From contig NCSJ02000067.1 in the NCBI GenBank assembly GCA_002812745.2, forward strand, positions 95,889 through 159,888: 64,000 nucleotides of DNA. Direction: 5' to 3'. Of the stretch, positions 1-12,248 are shown one piece after another; the first letter of the stretch is position 1, and every line of letters starts with the position of its first letter. The translations under genes and the position numbers were made by a program. This stretch comes from Scytalidium lignicola (taxonomy: Eukaryota > Ascomycota > Leotiomycetes). The notes under the pieces were generated by a model. That model made no database searches. It was not told the origin of the DNA and was given only the letters and a program-made list of their open reading frames with translations.

Positions 1-1704
1 CTTTAAGACTTGATAAGGAGTACCTGATAATAACTTAAACTACCTTGACAATAAATCCTTTTCCAGACACAAAGTCTTATAGGACAAAATGCTAATATAT
101 ACTCTTACCAAAACCTTTTATAAGAAGATCCTTAAAAGAATATTATAATTTCATAAACTCTTACAAGCTTGAATTTTGTATATTCTTATATGATTATGTT
201 GATAATTCAGACAAGATTATATATAGGATAAAGTACTTATCCAGTATTCTGAAGTCAAAATGGAAATGTAAGGAGAGAGTAAAGATAAAGGACTTAACAA
301 TATAAAAAGGATTTAAGAAAACAATGCTTAGTATATTAAAAGATGAAAATAATCAGGAGATGAAGGTAGTAAATGAATATAATAAAGTAATGTTATGTAT
401 AAGACAGTTAATTAAAGTTTTTACATAATACTTAGACATCCTTAAAGAGTAAATGCTAAGTATATTAAATGAATATAAAAAAAAACAACTTGTTTATAAA
501 GTTATTTCCTTTTCTCAAAGAAAAGATTATAAATTATAATAAACTCTTGAAGACTTATAAAGAACTAATTATTATAATAACATGACTATAATAAAATAAA
601 GTAAACTAGAAAGTAAGAAGTAAACATTAGAATAATAAGGAATAACAAGATAGTAATATAAAAGGGAAATATTAAAGTAAATCTTTAAAAGAATGTTTTA
701 AGTTCTTAATCTAATAATAAGACAATTACCTAAGAGGGTAATAATCATCACTTATATTAAGGGTAAACAGGATAAGTATATATTATTATTTTAAATGTAA
801 TAAGATAAGTTATTACATATTAGAATGTTATTCATCTACTGTATTGACTATCCTTCAAAGAACTTATTTTACTTGTAATAAGCTAAGTTACATAGCCTTT
901 TATTATCTTAACAAGAATAAATCAAGATAATTACAACCTATCTAAGGAAATGCCAGAGTTCAAGAGATGTTATAGCCTTAGTCTTATTAAACATTATACT
1001 TAAGAGATCTTATAAGAAGATAAGGCAAGATGAGTAACTAATAATAGAAGATTTACTCTAAGTCAAGGACTAAGAGGGTTGATAATGAACTAAATTAATA
1101 TTAATGGATAGTAAAGTATAAATAAATGTAATTATAATAAAGTTAACTTAAATGTATAGATAGTAGAATAATAAGTTACTATGCTTAAGCCTCCAAATAA
1201 TAAATAGATCTCCTTTACTTATCTATGACTATTATTAAGTAAAGATCCAAGGATGAGATTCTCATAACAAGACTTGATTGTTAACTTATTAACTTGTCAT
1301 CATCAACATTACCTTATCAATAAAATACTCAATAGTATTAAGTAGACCTTGGTTAAAAGCTATAAACTTACTCATTAACTAATTTATAGAAATATGGAAA
1401 TACTAACTTACAAAGCTATAATATAAGATCTTGTCAACAGAATAATTTACAATAACATTAAACAAGAAGGAAGATACACCTTTATTCAAAGCCTTCTTCA
1501 TAATAGTAAGACTTACACTTGACATATATACTTTTGTAATAGTTAAAGGGGAATTACAACACTAAGTAGATATTATACCTGACAAATATTAAGACTTTCA
1601 AGATGTCTTCAATAATAAAGAAGTAGGAAAGTTTCAAGAAGAAGACAAGCTTAAGCATACTATTAAACTCTAAGAAATTACTACTTCCCCTTGAAAACTT
1701 ATTT

Positions 1705-4700
1705 ACCCTTTAACAAAAAAGGAGATAGAAGTCTTAAGGGAATACATTCTTAAGATGTTGGAGAAAGGATGGATTCAATGATTTACTAACTTTGCAAGAG
1801 CTTTAATTCTATTTATCTTCAAGAAGGATAGTTGCCTTTGACTTTATGTTGATTACCAAGGCCTTAATAAGATTATTATTAAAAATCAAATACCCTTACT
1901 GTTGATTAACAAGACATTGGACTTCTTAGGCTTAACTGTGATATTTATAAAGTTAGACTTGAAAAATGTGTACTATTATATTTAGATCTAGGAAGGAGAT
2001 AAGTAAAAGACAACATTCTGAATATACTATAACTATTATAAGTATTACATAATGTTATTCAAGCTATGTAATGCTCTTATAACCTTTTAACAATATATCA
2101 ACAAAGCTTTAACAAGACTTGTAAACATAATTTACATTATCTACTTAGATAACATTCTCATTTTCTCAAAGAACATAAAAGAGTACTCTTAGTATATATA
2201 ATAAGTACTTGAATAATTATACTAGTATTGCTTATTCATTAATCTAGCCAAGTATGATTTTGATACTTAATTAGTAGAGTTCTTAGGTTATATTGTCAGT
2301 AAAGAAGATATAACAATAAAGTAAAGCTAAGTTAACATTATTTATAACTAGCTTATCCTTGCCTCTTATAAGGATATTCAAATATTCTTGAGGTTTATTA
2401 ATTTCTATTAATGATTTATTAAGAATTATTCTAAGGTAATTATAACTTTAACAGACTTGTTAAAAGGAATAAAGAAAAGAAGGAAGTTCAGACTATTCAA
2501 CTTCTTAGTATTAGTATAAAGAGCATTTGACAAACTTAAGGTTGTATTCTAAGAAGCTTTAATCCTTATGTATTTTGTATTAAGATTATTTATAATAGTA
2601 GAAACTAATGTATTTAAGTTCATTATTAAAGTAGTGTTATCTTAGCTTATATTTAACAATGTACAATAGTATCTTATTACTTTCTACTTGAAGAAACTTA
2701 ATATAATACAATAAGTATATAAGATATATAACTAAGAATTGTTAACTATTATATTAGTATTTGAGTAGTAAAGGTATTACCTTACTTATACTTCCTTGAC
2801 AATAACAATAAAAACAAATTATGACAACTTGAAGAAGTTCATAAACAAGGAGAAACTTAACAGTAAACAAGTACATTAGATCTAGAAATTAGTTAAGTTT
2901 GATTTTAGGATTGAGTATTAGCCAAGAAGAAGTAACTTTGCCAATATGTTATCATGATAACCAGATTACAAACCCAAGTCAGATGAGATAATAAGAGACT
3001 TACTCTTAATGTTAAAAAAAGAAACTAAGAGAGATGTTCCTTATAACAATTATAAACATAACTTGTTAGTATAAAAAAGCAAAAGCTTCAAAGAGTAAAA
3101 AGATAAAGAAACTCCTAAAGGATAAGGTCTTTAAGTCTGGCTAATTATTAAAGCTTATACAACTATAAGCAATCCTAGACTAAGTAAGATGTTTAAAGGC
3201 TGATAAGATAAATAATATAATAATAATACTTAACCTTGTTGTTAAGATTAGTAATTGTAAACACCTTGTCTTATAAGTGTATGTTAGAATGATAATAACA
3301 CTTGAAACAACATATAAACTTCCTTCTAAATTAATAACTTCCTTAATCTAAAACCTATAACAAGAAGATACTTTTATTCAAGGGCAATGATNAAAAGTCA
3401 ATCCAAGACAAGAAGAAGTTAACTAAAGACATTAAAAGAGGTCAGTATTATTATAATAATACTTTAAAGGAAAGAACAAATCCTTTAAGTATAAATGTGA
3501 TGACCCTTTAAAGGTTTGGTTAAAAAGAAGTTTAGAAGAGTAACATAAAGTTAAGAAGTTAAGGGAAATCATAAGATAAGCTTATGACCTTAAAGGAGAA
3601 TGAAGTAGAAGATATTATAAAAGTAAATGATAATAATAATGAAAGTAATAACAGTAAAAATAATATTAAATAATAATAAAAGTTAGACAAGACAAGAATA
3701 TTATATTATAAAGGCAAAGCTTATGTTCTAGATAATAAGGCCTTAAGAGCTGAGATATTAACGATGAACTATGATAACCTGATAACAAGTCACTTAAGAG
3801 TATCCAAAACTCTTGAGTTATATGGTGTAAGTATTATTAACTGAACATAAGGAAGGATATACAATGTTAAGTGAAGATTTACATAGTCTGCTAATACATA
3901 ACAACAAAGAAATATTGTCTATACAGGATACTCAAGCCTTTACTAGTGTTCAAAGGGTTGTAAAAAGAGATTACAATAGATTTTATTACAGATTTACTTG
4001 TTTGTAAATGGAATAAAGTAGAATATAATGTATGCTTAGTAATTATCAACAAGTTAACAAAGATAACAAGGTATATACTTTGTACAAAAACTATTATAAC
4101 AATTAAACTTGTAGAATTGTTTATACAACGAATTGTCAAAGATTTTAGTATGCTAAAAGGAATCATATTAAACAGAAGCTTATAGTTCATTAGTAATTTT
4201 TAAGCATCTTTATGTTTTTACCTGAAAATCCAACATAACTTGACAATAGTGTTTTACCCTTAAGATGACAGACAAACAGAAGTTCAGAACTAAACCTTAG
4301 AATATTACTTATAAGTCTTTGTAAATTATAAGCAAAACAATTAAGTAGTACAATTAACATTAGTTGAATTTATATACAACAACAATGTTTATTCATCTAT
4401 AAGAATAATTCCTTTTCAGTTTATATACAACTTCAACTTAAAGATTTGTATACATGTCAAGGATAACATCCAAGAAGGAAAGGTAATTGTTGTGTATAAA
4501 AGGATAGAATTATTAAAAGAAATAAGAGAAGTAATAGTAAAACATTTAAAAAGGGCTAAAGAAGTTTAGNAAAAAATACTATGACNAAAAAACNAAAAGC
4601 TTATGACTTTCAAAATGGAAGATATAGTAATGTTGTTAACAAAGAACTTATAACAGTGAAGACTTAGTAAAAAGCTATTAGACTAATACTTAGGATTGTT

Positions 4701-5020
4701 TAAGATTACCAGAATAGTAAGTAATAACTTAGCTTACAAACTAGAACTACTGTTAGTATAGAGAATTTACCTAGTCTTCTATGTCTTCTTATTAAAGCCT
4801 TACCACTACTGTACAAACATTACACTAGAACCTCTATTAGAAGTCGTAAATGGATAAGAAGAGTAAGAGGTTAAATCGATCTTAAACTATAAAGACAAAA
4901 AGGTAAGATAACAATACCTTGTAAGATAGAAAGGATATTCTCATATAAATAACACATAGGAATCACAAGTATATTTAGGAAATGCAAAGAAATCAATTAA
5001 GGACTATTAAAACAATCTGA
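1705..5020 (+). pseudogene. Gypsy pol relic: RT, RNase H, integrase, chromodomain
   Basis: Translated with stops ignored, 1705-2340 gives the Gypsy reverse transcriptase: a KKEIEVLREYILKMLEKGW start, then VDYQGLN, a KLDLKNVY block, the EGDK-KTTF block and the catalytic box as IIYLDNILIFSK, where the second aspartate of YxDD is now Asn. NLAKYDF and EFLGYIVS follow. RNase H is visible at about 2500-2840 (ETN for ETDAS, then NYDNLKKF for DHNNLKYF). Integrase spans about 3715-4500 with an HLRVSKTLELYG zinc-finger end and a TLKMTDKQKF block equal to the family HPQTDGQTER. A chromodomain (QYLVR-KGYSHI, then ESQVYLGNAK) occupies about 4860-5020. All are nonfunctional. Confidence 0.88.
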
Positions 5021-6351
5021 AAACAACAAAGCCCTGTTAACAACATAAAGATGTAGAAAAACCTAATCATACAAAGAAAAAGAAACCTCAAAAAACCTAA
5101 AAGAAAACCTAAGCAACAATAATAACCTTAATAGTCATCTTAAGCATAACCTTTGCCTTTTCATAACACAACGCTTGACAAAGGGCCAAGATCAGCAAAG
5201 AGGATAATAAGCTTCATAGTACAAGTAAGCTTGGTAAGGACGAATTCGTCATCATCATTGTCGTTATCATCATTGAAATTCTTATCCTCTTCATCACTAG
5301 TATATTCCTTTGTAATATCTCCATCCTTATAACAAGTGTATATAACAAGAAGGCTAGCCTAAGAAATAATTAAGAGAAGGAAACTAAAGATAGTAAGAGG
5401 AGATTTACTTAATACTACAATATATCAAGGATACTTATTAACATCTTGTTAAGAGATCTTGTAGTCTTACAACACTTAGCATAACAAGGGGCCAAAGGCA
5501 TAAAGCCTTTTTTAACCTGACAACTATAAAGCTCTACACACTTTATAAACTCCTTTTGACGTAGTTTAAGATATACAACAAGTTAACACTGTTCTATACT
5601 TAATGTTATAATAACAACATAATCTAAAAGATTAAATAAGAGGTTAAGGTATATAACAAACAAAAGAAGAATAAGAAGACAATACTTATATATCCTATTA
5701 CATCAAGTACATACTACATTACCTACATACATTATACATTACAATCCTAGTATGTTTAACTGTCTTTTCGTATAATAAAGACAACAAAGGTAAACAAGTT
5801 CCAAGTTTACACTAAGTACACAAGGAAACAAGATGTCAAGGTTAGGTAGCATTGTCAACATAAAACAAATCAACATATAGATAGTATAAAAAGGAAATAC
5901 ATACAAAGATTCATATTAAAGTATAAATCATATAATATATTGTAATGTTTAAAGGCAAGGATAACAAGGAGAAAAGGATAAAAAAGTTGAAAGTATGAAG
6001 GGAATATTTATACATACATATATACTGACAAGATCACCAAATCATGACAAACAACTACAATATCAAAGGCTTCATTGATTATGTCATTAGAGGAACTTTA
6101 CTAAATTACTAACATTTGACATCATAACAAAACAAGCAAAACTTAAAATTTCCTAATTTAGCAACCTCCCTGATCTTACTAAGTAGTACGTTAAAGGAGC
6201 AATGTAAAACCTTACTACAAGAACAAAGGTAATTTGAAGGATACATCCCTAGCACAACGAAGTAAAGGTTATACCCCCTGACCGAAGGATCAATAACTCT
6301 CCGCTGGTAGAGCCCTGCATGAAAGACTACTAACTCTTGAGGGCAAGAGTC

Positions 6352-6367
6352 TAAGAGGGGGAGGTAA
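6352..6367 (+). other. polypurine tract of the Gypsy element
   Basis: A purine-rich run (AAGAGGGGGAGG plus TAA) ends exactly where the 3' LTR begins with TGTTAGG. This is the plus-strand priming site expected for an LTR element in plus orientation and fixes both orientation and LTR start. Confidence 0.75.
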
Positions 6368-6588
6368 TGTTAGGAACCTGAAGGCGGATCCTCAAAGCCA
6401 CATTGTAATAACAGAGGAGACCTGCTTAGTCATCCCTAGAGTAGCAAAGTCATATGCTTACTTATACATTAACATTGCCAAAAGGAGAAGAGCTCTTCAA
6501 GAATTAGTCTGTACAATACACACACCCTATCCTCCTGCACCCTGACGTCGGTTCGCTGTCTAGGACTAATCGTCTATAATCCCTAACA
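6368..6588 (+). repeat. 3' LTR of the first Gypsy element (221 bp)
   Basis: Begins TGTTAGG and ends CCTAACA, a perfect 7-bp terminal inverted repeat of the usual TG...CA form, directly after a polypurine tract. Its composition is close to normal genic DNA and CpG dinucleotides remain (ACGTCGG near 6545), unlike the pol region upstream. No second copy was found in the window. Confidence 0.8.
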
Positions 6589-8050
6589 AATAATATTAAA
6601 ATCAGACTTTTTAAACTTTAACTTATCTTTATTCTTTTTCTTCTTTTTCTTCTTATTAAACTATTTTGCTTTATATTCTTTAAGTTTCTTAAAATACTTT
6701 TAAAAGTAATCAGATTCCTTATAACTATTCTTCTTATAATAATTGTACTTAAAGTTCTTAAAGCTCTTTAAATTGTTTAAGTTTAAATTAAGATTGTTCT
6801 TATTATATATAATAATATCAAAAGAGTTAATAACAAAGATAAATTCATCAGTAATATCTTTTATAAGTTAAGTAAGTCTAAGACGCTTCTCAGATTTACT
6901 AGTTAAACATTAATGTTCAACTTAAATAGGATATTTATCTTTAAGACTAGAAATAAAAACAAATTTATAAAGAAGTTTTATATTATTACCTTTAACAACT
7001 TTTAAATTAACTATTATTAACTTGAATATAATAATATATACACTTATAAAGTTGAAGTAATTATACTTGATAAATATCAGTTTAAATAAGAACTTATATT
7101 ATAGATTATAACCTTTTCCTTGATATTAAGCTTTTAAAGTATTTTAAATAAGCTTTATTATATTATAATCTTGTTATTGATATTAACATTAAAACATATA
7201 TAAGTTTTAACATTATTTTTATATTAAACCTTTTATTTAAGAGAATCTTCTTTAAAAAGTAAAACAATATTATTAATATAATTTTTAAAACCTTTAAAAT
7301 AAAGTAATATTATAAGATAAGAGTTTTAAAAGTTGTAATTCTTTAAACTCTTAAGTTTTTAATCCTTTAGAAGAATTATAATACTAAAATCATTGATTAT
7401 GTTGAATATGATAGTTAAACATATGAATATAAGTAAACAAAGATNAAAAAGGTGTTAATTAACATAATCAATATGAAAGAAGAAGAGTTAACTTAATTAT
7501 ATTGTTATTAAAGTGTATAACCTATTAAATTAAGACAATAAAAGTATAGTACATAATATAAGGTTACTCAGAATATATATTGAAATGTTATAATAACTAC
7601 GTATAATAAAGTAAAGCTAACTACTAGNAAAAAGAAGTTATATATAATAAACAAGACATAGTACTTAAAGTAATAACTAAAATATCATAATAATATATAC
7701 TTTAATTAAAGAAATTATTATTCGAACTTGAAAATAGTTATTTTTTACATTTATATCTTATAAAATAATATTGAAAATCTTTAGAAATTAACTTAAAAAA
7801 GAGCTTTTTNATTTTTACCTATTATTAATTTATATAACTACTTTATAAATAAAGTTAATTTAGAAGATTAATTAAAGTTTTACAATATTAGAATGTATAT
7901 TATTTGACGNAAAAAAGTAATAAGTATTANTTTTACTTTTTTATTTTATATAGTTTTAATCAATTCTTAACTTTTTTTTAAAGTATAATAATAAAAGGAA
8001 GTTTAGTAATCTTAAAGCTTTATTTATAATAGAAGAAAAGTCTTTAAGTA
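6589..8050. other. AT-rich block without a gene
   Basis: Strongly AT-rich, CpG-depleted DNA with several N positions beside A or T runs. No open frame or recognisable domain was found in any frame. It is probably RIP-mutated transposon sequence decayed beyond recognition. The AT content drops sharply near 8050, where the first gene island begins. Confidence 0.6.
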
Positions 8051-8481
8051 TAAGGAAAAGGCTAAATTCACAGCTTCTATAACTCTTGTAACCCAAAACG
8101 TGAAATATTACCTATAGAATCCTTGTATCGAGCCTGTGATGATGTCGCTGTACTGAGAGCATATTAGCTATGGTGCAATATTGTTACATCCCCTTGGCTA
8201 TAACTCTAATTTGTAGTATCTGAACTGGTCCAGGAGGCCAGTAGAGCATGAAGTGAACAGCCTTTAACGGCTTGGAGTTGACGTTCCTACACTCACAGTA
8301 TTATGTCATCTATCATCGGTGAGCCTTCGGTTAGGATTTTCAGGCTTTTTGACAGGCAACAAGATAAACACAGTCAGCAGAGTTAACAGGTAACGTGTTC
8401 ATATCCTTTCGTAGAAGTTAATTTGTGCCATTGAACTAAGAAGAAAATCGTTTACGTTGAGACATCTAGCTCCAGAGAGCC
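8051..8481. other. intergenic, normal composition
   Basis: Balanced base composition but no recognisable coding domain. It forms the upstream region of the gene starting at 8482. A possible upstream exon with a donor at about 8391 (GTAACG) cannot be excluded. Confidence 0.4.
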
Positions 8482-9160
8482 ATGACAGACAAGATCTTAC
8501 TCTTCTTTTGGATGACCAAGCGCGGGGGCATAGAGCTCTCATTGCATAGACGGGGATCAAGATGGTACACTGTTTTCCCACGTGATTATGGCATGGCTGA
8601 AGGTAGGAAACTGGTCGATTGCTTAAACGTCCCTCAGGAACGAGAATCCGACCCTCTACCCCCTCTACCCAATCTACATTCGCGGTTCTGGTATCGGCAA
8701 GACCCAACGTCCCCGGTGCGACTCGATGAGCTGCTCGAAGTGGACCCTCCGATCCTTAAAGATACCGGAATTCGGCGTATGGTGAAGCTATCTGAACGTA
8801 GCAAACAGCAGCCAGACGACTCAGTTGAGGAGATTCTAGTGGAGGTACTTCTAAGCGAAGAACAGTTTTCTCACCGCTGCGGCTATTGTGGGTGGGAGTG
8901 CTCGTACGATGACTCAACACGACATCAGAGGGTTGGAGGGACAGATCATGCTCCCTTGTATTGGTGTGGTGTAAGTTTCACCATTTATTATTGGCAGCAA
9001 TTTCTAAAAATCTTCCTCCCTCTAGTTTTGCTCACAAAATCGGGCAATGATCAATTTTCGATCGGCGTGGTGGACAGCGCCGGAGAGGTTACATGATTAT
9101 TACTATTTCTTCTGTCATTTGCCAGCATGGCAATATGGGGCCTGCCAACAAACTGGTTAA
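8482..9160 (+). CDS. hypothetical cysteine-motif protein, two exons
   Basis: Predicted as two exons, 8482-8970 and 9026-9160, with a 55-bp intron (GTAAGT donor, CTCTAG acceptor). Splicing in phase 0 gives about 207 residues. The spliced C-terminal half has paired cysteines: CGYCGWEC near residue 133 and, across the splice junction, WCGFC. It ends in an aromatic-rich stretch (DYYYFFCHLPAWQYGAC). The spacing of two CxxC motifs suggests a small metal-binding fold, which is inference. I do not recognise the family. Reading without splicing also stays open to 9096, but splicing restores the second CxxC and is preferred. The gene ends 17 bp before the stop of the opposite-strand GNAT gene (convergent). 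A start at the Met codon 8512 is possible. Confidence 0.5.
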
Positions 9161-9177
9161 GCGTATTCAGATTCACG

Positions 9178-9696
9178 TTACAACTCCACTTCCCAATATT
9201 CACCAATCAGCCTAATCCCCAGTGTCTCATGTTCCTCCGTCTTGATGAGTTTATATCCTTCTGTGCTGTAAAGACGACGCGCCGAAGTTAGAATACTTTG
9301 TGACCAGAGCTGGATCCGCACATAGCTGGCTTCCCGTGCGAACTGTGTGCACTCTTGTATTAACATCCGCCCCAGTCCCAGCCCTCGTGCACTAGGTTCG
9401 ACCAGGAGAAGGCGAAGCTTGGCTACATTCTCTGAGCTCTTATCTTTAACCAGCATCACACAGCCAAGGAACTCCCCATCGCGCTCGGCGATCCAGCAGC
9501 GTTCTGACTTAGGATCAAAGTTGTCGATGAAGTCGACAGTTATTCTAGCTACGAGAGCTTCAAAGCGCTCGTCCCATCCATATTCTTGGTGGTATAATGC
9601 CCCATGCCGATGAACGATCTATCCCATGTCCCCAGGACGGTGGCTTCTTAAGATATATGAAAAGGTTTTCATCTTTACCGTACCATCGATTTCCAT
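9178..9696 (-). pseudogene. GNAT family N-acetyltransferase with one nonsense codon
   Basis: An acetyl-CoA-dependent N-acetyltransferase of the type related to the acetyltransferase half of MarR-GNAT proteins. From the Met at 9696 the 172-residue frame reads RSHRPGDMG, then TAG at codon 26 (9621-9619), then IVHRHGALYHQEYGWDERFE. The core is complete: CWIAERDGEFLG, LRLLLVEPSARGLGLGRMLI (the Q/RxxGxG/A acetyl-CoA loop), ARRLYSTEGYKL, and a GEYWEVEL end typical of the family. Everything else is open, so the only lesion is that stop, at a position where relatives have an aromatic residue. TGG to TAG is a single G-to-A change in TpG context, matching RIP. Translation from an internal Met would remove the N-terminal strand. 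The gene lies about 1.1 kb from a RIP block. Confidence 0.85.
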
Positions 9697-9844
9697 GATA
9701 TGTTGCGTAATAATACTCAGGATAATAGTTTCACCCAAGTTCAGGGAAAGGAGGATGAGTGAAGTAATCAGTAGTTGGAAAACTAATGTAAGATCAATAA
9801 AGCATCATCAAGTTCATAATACTGTAGAAGATTAAAAAATCTTC

Positions 9845-11815
9845 ATTTGGCCTCATCGACTTCTGAGTTGTCGTAGACTCGGCCATGTAATTGACAGGGC
9901 GTGCCGGAAAGGTTTATCGCTGTGATAATGCATTAATGTCGATAATACCAATTTCAGTGTGAAGGTATGAGCCAGTAATATTAAATGATATATTGTCAAG
10001 CGTTTTTCTAATTCCGAGCGTCTACAGGCACTTGCCACTGCCAGTATCTTAGATCATGACCGTGCAATCGCCCGACACTAATAATACTAGCCAGGTCAAG
10101 TCATGAGAGAAGGCTAGAGACCTAACAGATTTACTGTAGCCTTCGAGCGTTTGTAAATACTCACCATTGCTGACATCTTAAATCCTGACCGTATAATCGC
10201 CTAACACTAACACTAGTTAAGTTGAGTCATGCAAGAAGGCTATAAACTTAACAGATTCACTATAGCGTTCAAGTGTTTACAGATACTTACTACTGCTAAC
10301 ATATTAGATCCTAACCATGTCATTGTCTAATGCCAATACTGGCCAGGTCAAGTCGTGTAAGAAAGCTACGGAGTTGACAGATTCGCTATGGCCTTCGAGC
10401 GTCTGCAAGCATGCACTCCATCTATATCCTATAACTAGCTTTATTATAGCCTACTTCGGCTCTTCTTCCTCGAAAAGACCCTTTATCAGGCTATATGTTA
10501 GACTAAACAAGAGTGTAGACATATATACTTGAAGAGGATAGNTTTTTTATTGCCCATTTGCAATATATAATAAATCGCCGTACATCTTGAGCTAACTAGA
10601 TTAATTATAATGCATTTGCTCTTGCTTAAAGTTATATTAGCATAAACTATACATGATATTATTAGTCTAAAGATTACTTAAATTAAAGCTTCAAGTTTTA
10701 CCATTGAATATACCTTTTTAAACATGCTTCTGCAGAGACTAAGAGCTTTAAGCCAGTAAATATATTTCATTTTAATGAATACATTGACTATACTATTATC
10801 TTGTAGGTTGACTTTATGATTTACATAAGAGTTAAAGTTCTAACCACAAAGGTAATTAACTTAATAGATATACAAGTAGTATGATACCGTTAATAAGTCT
10901 AAGTTCGGCTGTTAAACCTGCTTAATAGAATATTCCAATGTACATAAGCAGTAAATGTTTTGTTATAATGTCCTAAACATAACTTAAAGCAATCTTAAGA
11001 AAATTATATAATGAGCTTTTCTAGTTCTAGACAAAAAAAAATTTATCAAATGCATTTTTGAGCAAATAGTCTTTCGTGGACTGATGTACAAAATATATAG
11101 TATTTTCTCGGACAGTAAAGAATAAACCACAAAGGTTAATAATCTCCTCTAACAACTTTAGATTATTAGACTTATCCTTAAGCATTTTAACAAAAGACAT
11201 TAGTTCTTTTAGTATGATGAGTTTGTATATAATGACAATTAAATCAAGTATTTGCTTACATAAATTCACATCGTTTGAATTGTATATTTGCTTTACCATT
11301 TGCTCGTAGAGAGAATCAAAGCTAGGTGGAAATGTGTTCAAAGTTAGGAGGGTCTTTCATCGTAAAATCTCCTGAGGGTTTTAACAAGCTAAAGCTACTC
11401 AGGAAAGTGTCATTTGTATTTGAAAATAAATGGTCGAGCATAGTAACTCATATTCTGTTATTATACTTCTTTAGCTATGTTAGCTAAAGCACTTTATGCT
11501 AGATATATTTTCTGATAGCTGTAGAAATAAATTCTGCATTTAACTTGAGGTATAATCTTACTCTATGGCCTGCTCTTTTTAACTGTTCTTTAACGTTAGG
11601 CTAGTTGCGACTAGAAATGATCCATTTAACACGAGGAAATGCAGATTACTTGTGGACAATAAAGTCTAATAGTTTTGGTAAGTATACTACGCATTCATCG
11701 AGTGCGTCGATAATCAAATATGTGCTGTCTAAGCTTGAGTCTTGTAGAATGTTTGCGAAGATTTCGGGATCTATTGTTGTTATAGCATCATTAACTGCTG
11801 ATTTTTAAAGACAAT
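9845..11815 (-). pseudogene. NACHT-WD40 NLR (HET-E/HNWD type) relic, 5' truncated
   Basis: Minus-strand remains of a STAND/NLR receptor of the HET-E family (nucleotide-driven oligomerising sensors of heterologous non-self). Reading down from 11815: STYLIIDALDEC (Walker B) near 11725-11690, then RVKWIISSRN. An open stretch follows at 11341-11027 (FDSLYEQMVKQI, LCGLFFTVRENTIYFVHQSTKDYLL), which is the NACHT-distal helical module of this family. Next is the linker with YPLQVYMSTLLFS, SLIKGLFEEEEPK and RWSACLQTLEGHS. Three degenerate WD40 repeats come next, and finally the family tail NISFNITGSYLHTEIG at 10030-9900. The P-loop and N-terminal effector domain are absent. Upstream sequence (11816-12250) does not continue the reading. 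Many stops are transitions, and the middle (10540-11600) is strongly AT-shifted. Confidence 0.9.
10032..10420 (-). repeat. three tandem WD40-coding repeats, period 128-129 bp
   Basis: Three direct repeats whose matching blocks start at 10062, 10191 and 10319. The period fits a WD40 unit of about 42 codons. On the minus strand each reads approximately CLQTLEGHS...SVRSLAFSHD...GDCTVMIWD. The copies differ mainly by transitions. High-identity WD40 arrays are a hallmark of NLRs under concerted evolution (known for the HNWD family), and this array has been disabled. Confidence 0.85.
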
Positions 11816-12248
11816 ATTTGTACATACCCTTCTAAACCCTCTACGGCTATAAAAAACAGGCCAAATACCAAACCCACACTCTGCATTATATTAAACCCCC
11901 AATACAAACAATGGATAATGAAAAATAGCGGTTCTATAAAATAGAAACAGATTATAAGTCGCCTAGCAAGCTCTGATGAATTACATCTACCGGAAGCGCA
12001 TTGACATACGCAGATATGCTTGCCCAAGTTTCCGCCACGATTATTACATCATAGCATAATACACTTATGGCTGTTGATTTGTATGGTATTTAAATTGTAC
12101 AGCTGAAGGTTCGTTGCTTCACTGGACGATTGAACCCAAATCTGGACTGCGTTAGCCAGGGATCCGATTCTGGATACGCAGAGAGCACCTAAATTTCGCA
12201 GCATCCTAGGTTTCATTGATTTAAAGTTGGGCATTTTCGCCTGCAATT
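11816..12248. other. no recognisable gene
   Basis: Composition becomes more balanced here. Short frames exist on both strands, but none matches a domain I know and none continues the NLR upstream. This is probably the breakpoint of the NLR truncation. Confidence 0.4.

Larger units (their letters stand above)
1..6588 (+). mobile_element. Ty3/Gypsy chromovirus, RIP-degraded, left end outside window
   Basis: Plus-strand relic of a chromodomain Gypsy retrotransposon. The order protease/RT, RNase H, integrase, chromodomain, polypurine tract, 3' LTR can be followed despite stop codons throughout. Base composition is extremely AT-rich with very few CpG, as expected after RIP. No 5' LTR or primer-binding site was found, so the element probably starts before base 1. 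A degenerate gag zinc knuckle may lie near 960-1010, but this is weak. The 1.3 kb between the chromodomain (about 5020) and the polypurine tract (6352) is longer than expected and may contain extra material. No flanking target duplication can be tested because the left end is missing. Confidence 0.85.

Noticed and set aside
9347..9613. Plus-strand 88-codon frame
   Set aside because: Antisense shadow of the GNAT gene, whose minus-strand reading is clearly family-like.
10032..10420. Tandem array considered as satellite or CRISPR-like repeat
   Set aside because: Unit length and translation show WD40-coding repeats; there are no spacers.
10317..10532. Plus-strand frame with SLSNANTGQVKSCKKATELT
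   Set aside because: This is the antisense reading of WD40 repeats; the minus strand gives proper WD40 units and NLR flanks.
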